From positions 62,001 to 126,000 of the forward strand of contig CBDCQL010000002.1 in NCBI GenBank assembly GCA_965220615.1: 64,000 nucleotides of DNA, in the 5' to 3' direction. The notes below the pieces were generated by a model. That model saw only the letters and a program-made list of their open reading frames with translations. It did not search any database and was not told the origin of the DNA. Source of the DNA: JAGWBD01 sp965220615 (GTDB taxonomy: Bacteria > Chloroflexota > Anaerolineae > Aggregatilineales > Phototrophicaceae). The position numbers were made by a program, and so were the translations under genes. Of this stretch, positions 1 to 10,441 are shown piece by piece. How positions within the stretch are numbered: the first letter of the stretch is position 1; every line of letters starts with the position of its first letter.

Positions 1-407
1 CCCAGTTCTGGCCCAGATGGCAGTCGCAACGGCACCAGCTGGGTGTGGGCGCGCTGTGGATCCTGATCGGCGGCAATGAAGATGCCGCCTGGGACTTCGT
101 CAAGTGGCACACGGGCCGCGACGTGATGGAGATGATCGGTTTCTTCAAGGTGACGCGGACGACGCCGGCGCGGCGCTCGATGTGCACGGCAGAGCGCTTT
201 CCAAACGTGAGCAACTGGAACATTTTCTACGACACGGTTGACGCGCGGCCGGACACGGGGCCCATCCCTGCGCCGGTCTTCTCGATCGAGTTGACGAACA
301 TTTTCACGCGCTATACTGAAGTGGCCGTCAGCCTGGAGCAGTCGCCGCAGGATACGTTGGACGCCATGCAGGCCGAGCTGGAGGACCTCTACGCTCGCAA
401 CGCATAG
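1..407 (+). CDS. Sugar ABC transporter substrate-binding protein, C-terminal part
   Basis: The frame is open from the left edge (first full codon at base 3), so the N-terminus lies outside the window. About 134 residues remain. They include a hydrophobic stretch LGVGALWILIGG, a region resembling the hinge and C-lobe of family 1 extracellular solute-binding proteins (DAAWDFVKWHTG), and a helical end with DTLDAMQAELEDLY, a pattern typical of the last helix of these proteins. Two MalF/MalG-type permeases follow on the same strand, which fits a lipid-anchored or secreted binding protein delivering a sugar to them. The substrate cannot be told. A 10-bp stem-loop follows the stop codon. Confidence 0.8.
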   Translation, partial: QFWPRWQSQRHQLGVGALWILIGGNEDAAWDFVKWHTGRDVMEMIGFFKVTRTTPARRSMCTAERFPNVSNWNIFYDTVDARPDTGPIPAPVFSIELTNIFTRYTEVAVSLEQSPQDTLDAMQAELEDLYARNA

Positions 408-430
408 GGTCGACAGTGGCAGAACAGCGG

Positions 431-469
431 GCGGCTGCACAAGGATTCGTCAGAAAACTGTGCAGCCGC
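431..469. repeat. Inverted repeat between binding-protein and permease genes
   Basis: The arms GCGGCTGCAC (431-440) and GTGCAGCCGC (460-469) are perfect reverse complements around a 19-base loop. The hairpin sits 24 bases after the binding-protein stop and before the permease ribosome binding site. Such hairpins often protect the upstream mRNA so that binding protein is made in excess over permease. It could also be an operator: a TATACT box (470-475) directly follows the right arm. Confidence 0.6.
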
Positions 470-506
470 TATACTTTTGCCTGGGCGAATTAAGGGAGGG
501 CTCAGC

Positions 507-1460
507 GTGGCACCCGAAGCGACCCTGAGCAGCGGTCGGCGCAACTGGCTGCCCGCCTGGCTGGCCGGCGACACGGTGCAGGGCATCCGCCGCCAGCGTA
601 TGGTGCTGGGCATCCTGTTCCTTCTGCCGACGCTGATCGGCCTGATTCTTTTCGTGCTGGGCCCGATCGTGGTGGCCGTCGCGATGGGTTTCATGAAATG
701 GAACGTTTTCCGGCCACCGGAATTCGTCGCGCTCAAGAATTTTGCGCGTCTGTTTCGACATGATCTGGTAGGAAACAGCTTCGGCAATACCTTCGTCATG
801 ATGGCGATGACGGTAGGCATGCTGGAGGTCTTCGCGATCGCGCTGGCGCTGTCGGTACATCGCTTCGCGCGCAGTCGCCTGGCCTACTTCTTTCGGACGG
901 TCTGGTTTCTGCCGGTGCTGCTCTCGGGTGTCTCGGTAGCGGTCACCCTGTCCTATATGTTCCACACGGATTTTGGCGTGGTCAACTATTATCTGGGGGC
1001 CCTCGGCATCGACAAGGTGCCCTGGCTGGTCTCCAGCGACGTGGTGCGCTTCAGCGTCTCGCTGGCGACGGTCTGGCGCAATCTGGGCTTCACCTTCATC
1101 ATCTATCTGGGTGGCGTGAGCGCGCTGCCGCAGGAGATTCTGGAGGCGGCCACAGTGGACGGGGCGCGTGGACTGAAGCGTCTGTGGCTGATCACGCTGC
1201 CGCTGTTGAGCCCGACGATCCTTTTCGCAACGGTGATCGACGTGATTCGCCTGCTGCAGTTCTTCGACGAGCCCTACGTGATGACGCGAGGAGGACCGGG
1301 CGATTCGAGCCGAACGGCCGTGATGATGGTCTACGATACGGCCTTCGCCAACCTTGAGTTCGGCTACGCTTCAAGCATTTCGGTCGTCCTTTTCCTGATC
1401 ATTCTGGCGGTGACCGGCTTCCAGTTCCTGCTCAGCAAGCGCTGGGTCTTCTACCAGTAG
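507..1460 (+). CDS. Sugar ABC transporter permease, MalF/UgpA type
   Basis: Inner-membrane permease of a carbohydrate ABC importer, 317 residues. Six hydrophobic segments are visible, the first at about residues 33-57. The cytoplasmic EAA loop that docks the ATPase reads ILEAATVDGARGLKRLWLIT near residue 215. The GTG at 507 is chosen over the upstream TTG at 477 because AAGGGAGGG ends 7 bases before it. The gene follows a binding-protein gene and is 13 bases from the partner permease. No ATPase gene is adjacent; a shared MsiK/UgpC-type ATPase encoded elsewhere is likely (inference). Confidence 0.9.
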   Translation: MAPEATLSSGRRNWLPAWLAGDTVQGIRRQRMVLGILFLLPTLIGLILFVLGPIVVAVAMGFMKWNVFRPPEFVALKNFARLFRHDLVGNSFGNTFVMMAMTVGMLEVFAIALALSVHRFARSRLAYFFRTVWFLPVLLSGVSVAVTLSYMFHTDFGVVNYYLGALGIDKVPWLVSSDVVRFSVSLATVWRNLGFTFIIYLGGVSALPQEILEAATVDGARGLKRLWLITLPLLSPTILFATVIDVIRLLQFFDEPYVMTRGGPGDSSRTAVMMVYDTAFANLEFGYASSISVVLFLIILAVTGFQFLLSKRWVFYQ

Positions 1461-1473
1461 GGGAGAGACGAAC

Positions 1474-2373
1474 ATGACGGTCATCAACCGGCTCTCCGCC
1501 CGGCGCCGCAGTGACGAGGATGTGGTCGAGCGCATCCCGGACTGGATGCCCCGCAACGCTGCTGACTGGCTGGCGATGGTTTTCATGATCGCCATCGGCA
1601 TGCTGACGATCATGCCGATCATATGGGTAGTGTCCACGTCCTTGCGCACGCCGGCAGAGTCCTTCACCGTGCCGCCCGAGTGGCTGCCGGAGGACCTGTA
1701 CTTTGGCAACTACCTGCAGGTCTTCGACGAGATCCCCTTCGTCTACCAGATGGGCAACAGCTTTTTTGTGACGCTGTCTACGGTCGTCGGTCAATTGACG
1801 ACGGCTACGCTGGCGGGCTACACCTTCGCGCGGCTGTACTTCCCTGGGCGCGACATGCTGTTCTGGGTGGTGCTGGCGACTCTGATGATTCCCTATCAGG
1901 CGACGCTGATCCCGCTCTTCGTGATCATTTCGAAGGTCTTCGGGCTGGCAGACACGCTTTGGTCATTGATCCTGCCCGCGCTGCCGACGGCCTTCGGTAC
2001 CTTCCTGCTGCGTCAGTACTTCCTGCAGATCCCGGTTGAGTACGAAGAAGCGGCGATGATGGACGGCGCCAACCAGTTCCAGATCTTCCGCCGCGTTTAC
2101 CTGCCGATGGTGGCGCCTGGCATGGCGATCCTTGCAGTGCTGGCCTTCAACGGCAAATGGAACGACTTCCTGACGCCGCTGATCTTTATGAACACGACGT
2201 CCCGCTTCCCGATCACGCTGGGAATCAACGACCTTCAGCGTTACATGATGACCGGCAGCATCTCGGTCGTGCTGGCGGCGATCGTCATGGCGACGCTTCC
2301 GGTGGTCATCGTTTACGTCTTCGGTCAGCGTTACCTGATCGAGGGCCTGATGGTGGGCGGTCTGAAGGGCTAG
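1474..2373 (+). CDS. Sugar ABC transporter permease, MalG/UgpE type
   Basis: Second inner-membrane permease of the importer, 299 residues. The first 30 residues are cytoplasmic and rich in Arg and Asp. They are followed by six hydrophobic segments, the first at about residues 32-52, and an EAA loop YEEAAMMDGANQFQIFRRVY near residue 190. The protein ends in LIEGLMVGGLKG, the usual C-terminus of MalG-type permeases. The ATG is preceded by GGGGAGAG at a good distance. It forms a heterodimer with the permease encoded just upstream. It ends 21 bases from a convergent oxidase gene; no clear terminator hairpin is seen between them. Confidence 0.9.
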   Translation: MTVINRLSARRRSDEDVVERIPDWMPRNAADWLAMVFMIAIGMLTIMPIIWVVSTSLRTPAESFTVPPEWLPEDLYFGNYLQVFDEIPFVYQMGNSFFVTLSTVVGQLTTATLAGYTFARLYFPGRDMLFWVVLATLMIPYQATLIPLFVIISKVFGLADTLWSLILPALPTAFGTFLLRQYFLQIPVEYEEAAMMDGANQFQIFRRVYLPMVAPGMAILAVLAFNGKWNDFLTPLIFMNTTSRFPITLGINDLQRYMMTGSISVVLAAIVMATLPVVIVYVFGQRYLIEGLMVGGLKG

Positions 2374-2394
2374 ACTGATTTTAAGTGCGGGCCC

Positions 2395-3546
2395 TCAGCC
2401 CAGGGGGATCATCCCGCGGTCCGCGCGCAGGAACCCGATGTCGTGGCGCGTGGCGCCCTGCAGCGCGAGTTCGGCCAGGATTTCGCCGATGACGCTGGCG
2501 AACTTGTAGCCGTGGCCGCTGAAGCCAGCGGCGAAATACACCTGGTCGTGCTCCGGATGGCGATCGATGATGAAGTGCTCGTCTGGCGTGTTGGTAAACA
2601 TGCAGACCTTGTGCAGCAGGTCCGGGCCGGCCCCGCCCGGGAAGTAACGCTCCGCGAACTCACGCAGAATCCGCCTGTCGGCGTCCGTCACGCACTCGCG
2701 ATCGAGCGTGTCGGGGTCGGCGGCCTCCTCCAGGTGATGGTAGCGGCCGATCTTGAAGCCCTGCCCCGCAAAGTCCGGGAAGCCGTAGTAGCGTCCCTCA
2801 TCGACCAGACAGTTGAAGACCGGGAAGCGCTCCGGCATGAAGCGGGCCGGCTCACGGGGTTGCATCCAGGCCAACACCTGACGCTCGGGCAGGGCGACTG
2901 ACTCGAGCTGCGGCAGCAGCTGTCCGGCCCAGGCGCCGGCCGTGATGACCAGACGCTGCGCGAGATGGGCTTCCGTCTCCGTGCGCAATTGCAGCAGACC
3001 GTCGCCGTTGACCTGCCAGTCGAGAACGCGTTGGCCCGTACGCAGGGTCGCGCCCTGCTCGCAGGCCGCCTGCGCGAAGGCCCGGATGCCGGCCTCGGGG
3101 AGCAGAAAACCGCCCTCCGGCTGGTACAGGCCCATGGTATCGGGAGGGAAGCGGTAGGCGGGCCAGCGGGCCTTGATCTCCGCGCCAGTCAGGGCCTCAT
3201 GTTCAAGGTCGTGCTCCTGGCAGGACTGCAGGGAGCCCGCGAAGACCTCGTTGTCCGCCGGACCGATGTCCAGCGAGCCGCAGATATGGAGCAATTGCTC
3301 GCCAGAGTCCCTCTCCAGTTCGCGCCAGAGCTCATAACTGCGGCGCAACAGGGGCACGTAGGCCGGGTCCTCGTAATAGGCGAGGCGGATGATGCGCGTC
3401 AGACCGTGCGAGGAGCCCATCTCGTGGGCCACGTCGAACTGTTCGATGCCGAGGACGCGTTGGCCGCGGCGGGCGAGGTGGTAGAGAGCGGCGCTGCCCA
3501 TTCCGCCCACGCCAAGAACGATGACATCCCAGGGTCTCGAATTCAT
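2395..3546 (-). CDS. N-methyl-amino-acid oxidase (monomeric sarcosine oxidase / N-methyltryptophan oxidase family)
   Basis: FAD enzyme that oxidatively demethylates N-methyl amino acids such as sarcosine, giving formaldehyde and H2O2. The N-terminal dinucleotide-binding motif is VLGVGGMGSAA (residues 11-21), followed by the acidic residue of the second strand (GIEQ). The cysteine that carries the covalent flavin in monomeric sarcosine oxidase is present as KVCMFTNTPDEHF (Cys315), and the FAD-binding end AAGFSGHGYKF is intact. Length (383) is normal for the family. It is the last gene of a minus-strand run behind a peptide importer, so an imported peptide or amine could feed it. The exact substrate is not readable. 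Confidence 0.85.
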   Translation of the reverse strand: MNSRPWDVIVLGVGGMGSAALYHLARRGQRVLGIEQFDVAHEMGSSHGLTRIIRLAYYEDPAYVPLLRRSYELWRELERDSGEQLLHICGSLDIGPADNEVFAGSLQSCQEHDLEHEALTGAEIKARWPAYRFPPDTMGLYQPEGGFLLPEAGIRAFAQAACEQGATLRTGQRVLDWQVNGDGLLQLRTETEAHLAQRLVITAGAWAGQLLPQLESVALPERQVLAWMQPREPARFMPERFPVFNCLVDEGRYYGFPDFAGQGFKIGRYHHLEEAADPDTLDRECVTDADRRILREFAERYFPGGAGPDLLHKVCMFTNTPDEHFIIDRHPEHDQVYFAAGFSGHGYKFASVIGEILAELALQGATRHDIGFLRADRGMIPLG

Positions 3547-3627
3547 GATCCTGCGCTTCTCCCTCTACGATTGCCGTGAAGCTCCCGCGCAGCGGAGATC
3601 AGTCATGCCCGCAGGATGGAACGTCGG

Positions 3628-4649
<1,022 letters not shown>

Positions 4650-4653
<4 letters not shown>

Positions 4654-5693
4654 GCGCTCGTCCTTTCGCCGGAAGCCGGCAGGATTTCTCGGGTCCGCGC
4701 GCAGAGCGCCCACTGGCCTGGCCCGACTTCGACCAGTTCCGGGCTGGCGCATTTTTCGGGAACGTAATGGTGGCAGCGGGGGTGGAAGGCGCAGCCGGGC
4801 GGAATGTTGTAGGGGTCGGGCACGTTGCCGACGATCGATTCGAGACGTTCGGTGACGACGTCATGGCGCGGGATGGAGCGCAGCAGGGCCTGGGTGTAGG
4901 GATGGGCGGCGTGGTGAAAGATCGTGTCCACGTCGGCGATTTCGACTTCCTTGCCGAGGTACATGACGGCCACGTCGTCGGCCATTTCGGCGATGACGCC
5001 CAGGTCGTGGGTGATAAAAAGGATGGCCATGCCAAACTCGTCCTGCAGGTCACGCATCAGTTCCAGGATTTGCGACTGGGTGGTGACGTCGAGGGCGGTG
5101 GTGGGCTCGTCGGCGATCAGCAGGCGCGGGCTGCAGGTGAGGGCCATGGCGATCATGACCCGCTGACGCATGCCGCCGCTGAGTTCGTGGCGGTAGGAAT
5201 CCAGCAGACGCGCCGGCTGCGACAGGCCGACGCGATTCAGCAACTCGACGGATTGTTCGGTGGCTTCTGCGTCGGTTGCGTTGTGATGCAGACGAATGGC
5301 CTCGATCATCTGGTTGCCGATACTGTGCACCGGGCTGAGCGAGGTCATCGGCTCCTGGAAGATCATGGCGATCTCGCCCCAGCGAAGATTGCGAATATCA
5401 GGCCCCCGGGGATCGAGTTGGGCGATGTCAACCGGATGGTCTGAATCGCCATACCACAGAATCTCGCCCTGGTCGATGCGCCCCGGCCGCTGCACCATGT
5501 TGAGGATGGCGCGCGCCGTGACGCTCTTGCCGCAGCCGCTTTCACCGACGACGCCCAGCGTTCTGCCCGCCTGCAGGCTGAGATTGACGCCGGAAACGGC
5601 GCGCACGATGCCCTCGGTCAGGTAGAAACTGACGTGCAGGTCGCGGACCTCAAGCAACAGGTCATTCATTGCCGGCTCCCGTGGCTGGCTCAT
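4650..5693 (-). CDS. dppD: Peptide/nickel ABC transporter ATP-binding protein, DppD/OppD type
   Basis: Partner ATPase of DppF, 347 residues. It shows Walker A GESGCGKSVT near residue 57, Q-loop AMIFQEPMTSLSP, signature SGGMRQRVMIAMAL, Walker B LLIADEPTTALDVT and the C-terminal cysteine motif PPGCAFHPRC. The ATG at 5693 overlaps the dppC stop (ATGA). A second ATG at 5669 has a GGGAG six bases upstream and begins MNDLLLEVRDL, the usual family start, so initiation there is equally possible. It heterodimerises with DppF beneath the two permeases. Confidence 0.92.
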
Positions 5694-6844
5694 CGGCTGA
5701 AGGGATCGGCGGCGTCACGCAGGCCATCGCCAAGGAAGTTGAAGGCTAGCACGGAAATGACCACGGCCAGACCCGGTATAAGGAGCCATGGCGCCAGGGC
5801 GACGGTGCGGACGTTTTGCGCCTCTTGCAGCAGTACGCCCCAGCTGATGATGGGCTGTTTCAGGCCCAGGCCGAGGAAACTGAGCGCGGTCTCCGCCAGG
5901 ATGATGCCCGGGATGGAGAGCGTCAGCGAGGCGATAAGATGGCTGGTGAAGGAGGGCACCATGTGGCGCAGGATGATGCGCCGGTCGCTGGCGCCGCCGA
6001 GGCGGGCGGCCAGCACGAAGTCCTCGGTGCGCAGGGCGAGGAAGCGACCGCGCACCTGGCGCGCCAGGCCAGTCCAGCCGATGGCGGAGAGGATGATGGT
6101 AATGCCAAAGTAGCGCCACTCCAGCGGCCAGTCGGGTGGCAGGGCGGCGCTCAGCCCCATCCAGAGCGGAATGGAAGGGATGGAGCGAATGAACTCGATG
6201 ATGCGCTGGATGGCGTTATCCACCGTGCCACCGTAGTAGCCGGAAATGCCGCCCAGAATGACGCCGAGAATCAGGCTGAGAAAGACGCTGACCAGGCCGA
6301 TGGAGAGCGAGATTCGGCCGCCGGTGACGATGCGCGAGAACATGTCACGGCCCAGGCGGTCCGTGCCCAGCGGGAAGTAGGTGGCCGCGGGATCGGCATC
6401 GGGACCGAGGCCAAACAAATGAATGTCAGACTCGAATATGCCCCAAAGTTTGTAGGGTCTGCCGGGTGTGAAAAAGTAAAGCGGGTGCCAGACGCTGGTA
6501 TCGACCTCGTAGCTGCGCCGCAAGGTCTCGGGGTCGCGCACGGTATTCAGGCCATAGACGCCGGGCCGCAGTGAGAAGTTGCCGTCGGCGTCGATAAAGG
6601 AGATGGACTGGGGCGGTACATTCTTGTAGGAGGCATTGACGCCGTTGGGGTCCAGGTGCGAGACGAACTCCGGGAAGACCATTCCCACCAGATAGAAAAT
6701 AATGAGGATGACCACGCTGACGAGGGCGATCCGATGCTTGCGGAACTTCCACCACATCAGTTGCCGCGGCGTGGCGATGGCAACCTGTTCGCGCTCTTCC
6801 AGCGGGACGCCGGATGCGGACAACTGGATGTCCTCAATGGCCAT
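5690..6844 (-). CDS. dppC: Peptide ABC transporter permease, DppC/OppC type (long form)
   Basis: Inner-membrane permease, 384 residues. It is longer than classical DppC (about 300) because roughly 110 residues lie between the first membrane segment (near 41-60) and the conserved PLGTDRLGRDMFSRIVTG region. This extracytoplasmic stretch includes HPLYFFTPGRPYKLWG. The EAA-type loop is LAARLGGASDRRIILRHMVP. GGAG stands six bases before the ATG. It lies between dppB and dppD with 13-base and 4-base junctions, so the four genes dppBCDF form one transcription unit. Confidence 0.9.
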   Translation of the reverse strand: MAIEDIQLSASGVPLEEREQVAIATPRQLMWWKFRKHRIALVSVVILIIFYLVGMVFPEFVSHLDPNGVNASYKNVPPQSISFIDADGNFSLRPGVYGLNTVRDPETLRRSYEVDTSVWHPLYFFTPGRPYKLWGIFESDIHLFGLGPDADPAATYFPLGTDRLGRDMFSRIVTGGRISLSIGLVSVFLSLILGVILGGISGYYGGTVDNAIQRIIEFIRSIPSIPLWMGLSAALPPDWPLEWRYFGITIILSAIGWTGLARQVRGRFLALRTEDFVLAARLGGASDRRIILRHMVPSFTSHLIASLTLSIPGIILAETALSFLGLGLKQPIISWGVLLQEAQNVRTVALAPWLLIPGLAVVISVLAFNFLGDGLRDAADPFSR

Positions 6845-6857
6845 GGCGGGCTCCGGC

Positions 6858-7844
6858 CTACTCGAGACGGATACGGGGATCGATGAGGGCGAGCATGATG
6901 TCGGAGATGAGCGTACCGATGATGGTCAGCACACTGACGATGAGCACAATGGCGCCCGCGAGGAACATGTCCTGCGAGAGCAGGGAGCGCAGCAAAATAG
7001 GCCCGATGGTCGGCAGGTTGAGCACCACGGCGACGATGACGACGCCGCCGACAAGCTCGGGCAGGGCGTAGCCGATGGTGCTGATGAAGGGGTTGAGGGC
7101 GACGCGAACGGGGTACTTCCAGATCAGACGCCATTCGGCGAGGCCCTTGGCGCGGGCCGTCTCTACGTAGGGCTGGGTGATTTCATCCAGCATGTTGGCC
7201 CGCATGGTGCGGATCAGGCCGGCAGTGCCAGCGGTTCCGACCACCACCATGGGGATCCAGATGTGATTGAGTAAATCGATGAATTTGTTCAGGTCCCAGG
7301 GGGCGTCGCGGTATTCCGGTGAGAAGAGTCCGCCTACGTGCTGGTCGAAGACGGAGAAACCGATCCACATCAGCACGAGGGCCAGCATGAAGTTGGGGGT
7401 GGCCAGGCCAAGGAAACCGAAGAAGGTCGCGATGTAGTCTCCGGCAGAATACTGGCGGGTGGCGGAAAAAACGCCGATGGGAATGGCCACAGTCCAGACA
7501 AAGAGGATGGTGGAGATATTGATGAGCACCGAATAACCGATGCGGTTCCAGATAATCTGGTTGACGGGAATGCGCCATTCGAGCGAACGGCCAAAGTCGC
7601 CGCGCAGTACGATGTTGCCGATCCACTTGATATACCGTGTGGGAATCGGCTCTCCGAGTCCGTAGGAAATCCGCATTTGCTCGAGTCGTTCTTCGGAGAG
7701 GATATCGCCCTGTTCGGCGAGGGAGGCCGCGTAGGCGGTCAGGTAGTCGCCCGGAGGCAATTCGATAATGATGAAAGCCACGACCGAAATGGCGGCCATG
7801 GTGAAAACGGCGATGATGGCGCGACGCACAATGAAGCGCAGCAA
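6858..7844 (-). CDS. dppB: Peptide ABC transporter permease, DppB/OppB type
   Basis: Inner-membrane permease, 328 residues. It begins LRFIVRRAIIAVFTMAAIS, as usual for DppB, and has six hydrophobic segments and the loop YVETARAKGLAEWRLIWKYP. It ends LALIDPRIRLE, the common end of this family. The start is a TTG at 7844, supported by GAGG six bases upstream; no ATG fits the conserved N-terminus. It is the first gene of the dppBCDF block. No binding-protein gene is seen beside it, so that subunit must be encoded elsewhere. Confidence 0.9.
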   Translation of the reverse strand: MLRFIVRRAIIAVFTMAAISVVAFIIIELPPGDYLTAYAASLAEQGDILSEERLEQMRISYGLGEPIPTRYIKWIGNIVLRGDFGRSLEWRIPVNQIIWNRIGYSVLINISTILFVWTVAIPIGVFSATRQYSAGDYIATFFGFLGLATPNFMLALVLMWIGFSVFDQHVGGLFSPEYRDAPWDLNKFIDLLNHIWIPMVVVGTAGTAGLIRTMRANMLDEITQPYVETARAKGLAEWRLIWKYPVRVALNPFISTIGYALPELVGGVVIVAVVLNLPTIGPILLRSLLSQDMFLAGAIVLIVSVLTIIGTLISDIMLALIDPRIRLE

Positions 7845-7884
7845 GGTCAGCCTCTTCCGCCCCGGGGCACAGTGCAGTGGCCGG

Positions 7885-8433
7885 TCATCGTCCTGGCAGT
7901 CCTGAAATGTTTTCCGAGGCCAGGTCGGATTCCTGCGGTTTCGTCAGGTGCACGCCGGCGGTCAACATGGCCTCGTAAAACATGGGCAGCCAGTACTGGA
8001 ACTTCTGCGGCGTGGCACCCTGGGCTGTGAGCAGCACCTGGAAGTTGTGGCGGTAGAGGCCGCGCACCCAGCGCTTGCGACGCCGTTCACCGTCATTGAA
8101 GCAGAAGCGCGCCTGCAGATGAATGCGTGGGCCATAGAGGACTTCCTGCTCACGTTCTTCAATTTCGACGGCGGGCAAGGCCTTGATGGCGCCGAAAAAA
8201 CCTTCGGCGACGGCCTCCTCATCGTCTTTCGTAATCGCGAATCCCAGATCGACGAGCTGGGCGGCGAAGATCGTCTGGTCGTCTTCGGCGTCCGGGCCAT
8301 AGACCACGCCTTCGCGCCCGTCGTTCCAGCTGAATTCGTTCCAGTCAATGGGGATGAAGAAGGAAAAGTTGTCGTGACGGTGCCACTTGAGACCGCGGAA
8401 GACTGGCCGCTCCTTGTCGGACAGACCTGGCAT
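7885..8433 (-). CDS. Hypothetical protein between two permease pairs
   Basis: Unrecognised soluble protein of 182 residues with no signal peptide or membrane segment. The ATG at 8433 is chosen over the longer upstream frame because AGGGAG stands seven bases before it. The sequence FSFFIPIDWNEFSW near residue 24, followed by alternating strands and helices and a conserved-looking end (FYEAMLTAGVHL), recalls small PsbP/DUF1795-like domains; this is a fold guess only. It is rich in charged and aromatic residues. Its place inside a run of peptide-transporter genes suggests co-transcription, but no function can be assigned. Confidence 0.65.
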   Translation of the reverse strand: MPGLSDKERPVFRGLKWHRHDNFSFFIPIDWNEFSWNDGREGVVYGPDAEDDQTIFAAQLVDLGFAITKDDEEAVAEGFFGAIKALPAVEIEEREQEVLYGPRIHLQARFCFNDGERRRKRWVRGLYRHNFQVLLTAQGATPQKFQYWLPMFYEAMLTAGVHLTKPQESDLASENISGLPGR

Positions 8434-8595
8434 GGCTGCGCTCCCTGTACCTTGCCACAACATTACTTCGTTTCCCGGGATGCTGCCAACGGCGCGTAAC
8501 AACTGGCTACTCCTGCATTGCCAGGGGCGGTCCTCGGCCCAGGCGCCTCTACCTGTCCCGCGGAACGGGAAAGACAAGACAGGGGATGAAGGCTT

Positions 8596-9483
8596 TCAGG
8601 CGGAGGCGTGGCGACCGCGCAGGCGGGGGTCGAGTACGTCGCGCAGGCCGTCCCCCAGCAGGTTGAAGCCCAGCACGCCGGCCATGATGGCCAGGCCCGG
8701 GAAAACCATCATCCACGGGGCGCGCTCGGCGAGAGGGCGACTCTCGCTAAGCATGACGCCCCAGCTTGCCGCCGGCGGTTGCGTGCCGAGGCCGAGGTAA
8801 CTGAGCGCGGCTTCCGTCAGCAGGGCCCAGGACAGGGCCAGGCTGACCTGCACGATCAAGGGGGCGGTGATGTTGGGCAGGACGTGACGCAGAAGGACGG
8901 CCTGCGGGCGTAAACCGAGGCAACGGGCGGCCAGCACAAAGTCCAGTTCCTTGACCGAGAGCACCGGTCCGCGGGCGACACGGGCGAAGATCGGCAGGTA
9001 CACAATGGCGATGGCCAGGGCGCTGTTGGACGGGCCGGGGCCCAGCACGGTGACGACCACCAGGGCCAGCAAGAGGGCCGGGAAGGCGAACAGGACGTCC
9101 ATCAGGCGCATGAGCAGGTGGTCGACGCGGCCGCCGGCAAAGCCGGCCAGAATGCCCAGCGCGGCGCCCATTCCGCCGGCCATGGCCACTGCCGTGACGG
9201 CCACGCGCAGCGAGACGGCGGCGCCGCTGATCAGGCGGCTGGCGATGTCCCGTCCAAACAGGTCGGTGCCGAGCGGGAAATCCGCGGAGGGCGCCGCCAG
9301 TCGGCTGGTCATGAACTGTTCGGCGGGGGCGCGCGGCGTGAGGCCCAGCAGGCCGGCGAGGGCCACCAGCAGGAAGGCCAGCACCAGGGTCAGACCGGCG
9401 GCTCCGCTGCGGTTACGGGAGAGGCGGCGCAGCAGGCCGCTCGACTGCGTCGTGGAACGGGACGGCGTACGGCTTTCAGTCAT
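8596..9483 (-). CDS. Second peptide ABC transporter permease, DppC type
   Basis: Inner-membrane permease, 295 residues, the classical DppC length. It contains the PLGTDLFGRDIASRLISG region near residue 72, the loop LAARCLGLRPQAVLLRHVLP, and the family end GLRDVLDPRLRG. It overlaps the upstream DppB-type gene by eight bases. It is clearly a paralogue of the long DppC encoded downstream, not a duplicate: the N-terminal region is short and the sequence is much diverged. No second ATPase pair lies in the window, so it may share DppD/DppF or use distant subunits. Confidence 0.9.
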   Translation of the reverse strand: MTESRTPSRSTTQSSGLLRRLSRNRSGAAGLTLVLAFLLVALAGLLGLTPRAPAEQFMTSRLAAPSADFPLGTDLFGRDIASRLISGAAVSLRVAVTAVAMAGGMGAALGILAGFAGGRVDHLLMRLMDVLFAFPALLLALVVVTVLGPGPSNSALAIAIVYLPIFARVARGPVLSVKELDFVLAARCLGLRPQAVLLRHVLPNITAPLIVQVSLALSWALLTEAALSYLGLGTQPPAASWGVMLSESRPLAERAPWMMVFPGLAIMAGVLGFNLLGDGLRDVLDPRLRGRHASA

Positions 9484-10441
9484 GGTTTGCGAGGGCGATG
9501 CGCGGGTCGATGAGCGCGTAGAGCAGGTCGATGGCGAGGTTTAGCAGCAGAAAAACCAGCGCCACGAACAGGGCCACGCCCTGCACCAGGGCGTATTCGC
9601 GCTGGCCGATGGCGTTGATGGTCAGGCGGCCGAGGCCGGGCAGGGCGAAGATCTGCTCGACGATGAAAGCGCCGCCGAGCAGATAGCCGAACTCGATGCC
9701 TGCGAGGGTGAGCACGGGAATCAGGGCGTTGCGCAGGCTGTGCCGCAGGATGACGCGACGCTCCGTCAGGCCCTTACTGCGGGCGGTGCGGATGTAGTCC
9801 TCGCGCAGAACTTCCAGCAGGGACGAGCGGGTCATGCGCATGATGGAGCCGCCAAAGGCGAAGCCGAGAGTCAGGGCGGGAAAGAACAGCTGTTGCAGAT
9901 TGCGCAGGGGGTCCTCGTGTAAATGGACGTAGTCACCGGCGTTGGGCAACACGCGAAAGACCACGGAGAGGACAAAGATGATCAGGGTGCCGAGCAGGAA
10001 GTTGGGGATGGCGAGGCCCAGCAGGGCGAACAGGCGACCGGCAAAATCCAGCCAGGTGTTGTGGCGCAACGCGGCCAGCAGACCGAGCGGCAGGCCGGTC
10101 AGCAGGGCCAGCAGCATGGACAGCGCGGCCAGCTCCAGAGTCAGCGGGAAGCGGCCGAGAATGAGTTGCAGCACGGGCTGCCCGTGGCGCACGCTGTGGC
10201 CGAGGTTGCCGCGCAGGGCCTCGCCAAACCAGAGGAAATACTGTTCGACGGGCGGCTTGTCGAGGCCGTAGTAGCGTTCCAGGGCGGCGCGCTGGTTCTC
10301 GGTGAGCATGCCGGCCTCGGTGCCCAGAGTGGCGCTGATGATGTCGCCGGGGATGAGGCGCATGGCCGCGAAGACCAGGATGGAGACCCCCAGCAGGGTG
10401 GGCAGGAGGGCGAGCAGACGGCGGGCGAGATAGCGGGGCAT
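9476..10441 (-). CDS. Second peptide ABC transporter permease, DppB type
   Basis: Inner-membrane permease, 321 residues. It starts PRYLARRLLALLPTLLGVSI, as is standard for DppB, has the loop YIRTARSKGLTERRVILRHS near residue 215, and ends LLYALIDPRIALANHD. It is the most upstream gene of the minus-strand block, with a repeat-filled 470-base gap before it that should hold the promoter of the run. No strong ribosome binding site precedes the ATG. It pairs with the DppC-type gene that overlaps its end. Confidence 0.9.
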   Translation of the reverse strand: MPRYLARRLLALLPTLLGVSILVFAAMRLIPGDIISATLGTEAGMLTENQRAALERYYGLDKPPVEQYFLWFGEALRGNLGHSVRHGQPVLQLILGRFPLTLELAALSMLLALLTGLPLGLLAALRHNTWLDFAGRLFALLGLAIPNFLLGTLIIFVLSVVFRVLPNAGDYVHLHEDPLRNLQQLFFPALTLGFAFGGSIMRMTRSSLLEVLREDYIRTARSKGLTERRVILRHSLRNALIPVLTLAGIEFGYLLGGAFIVEQIFALPGLGRLTINAIGQREYALVQGVALFVALVFLLLNLAIDLLYALIDPRIALANHD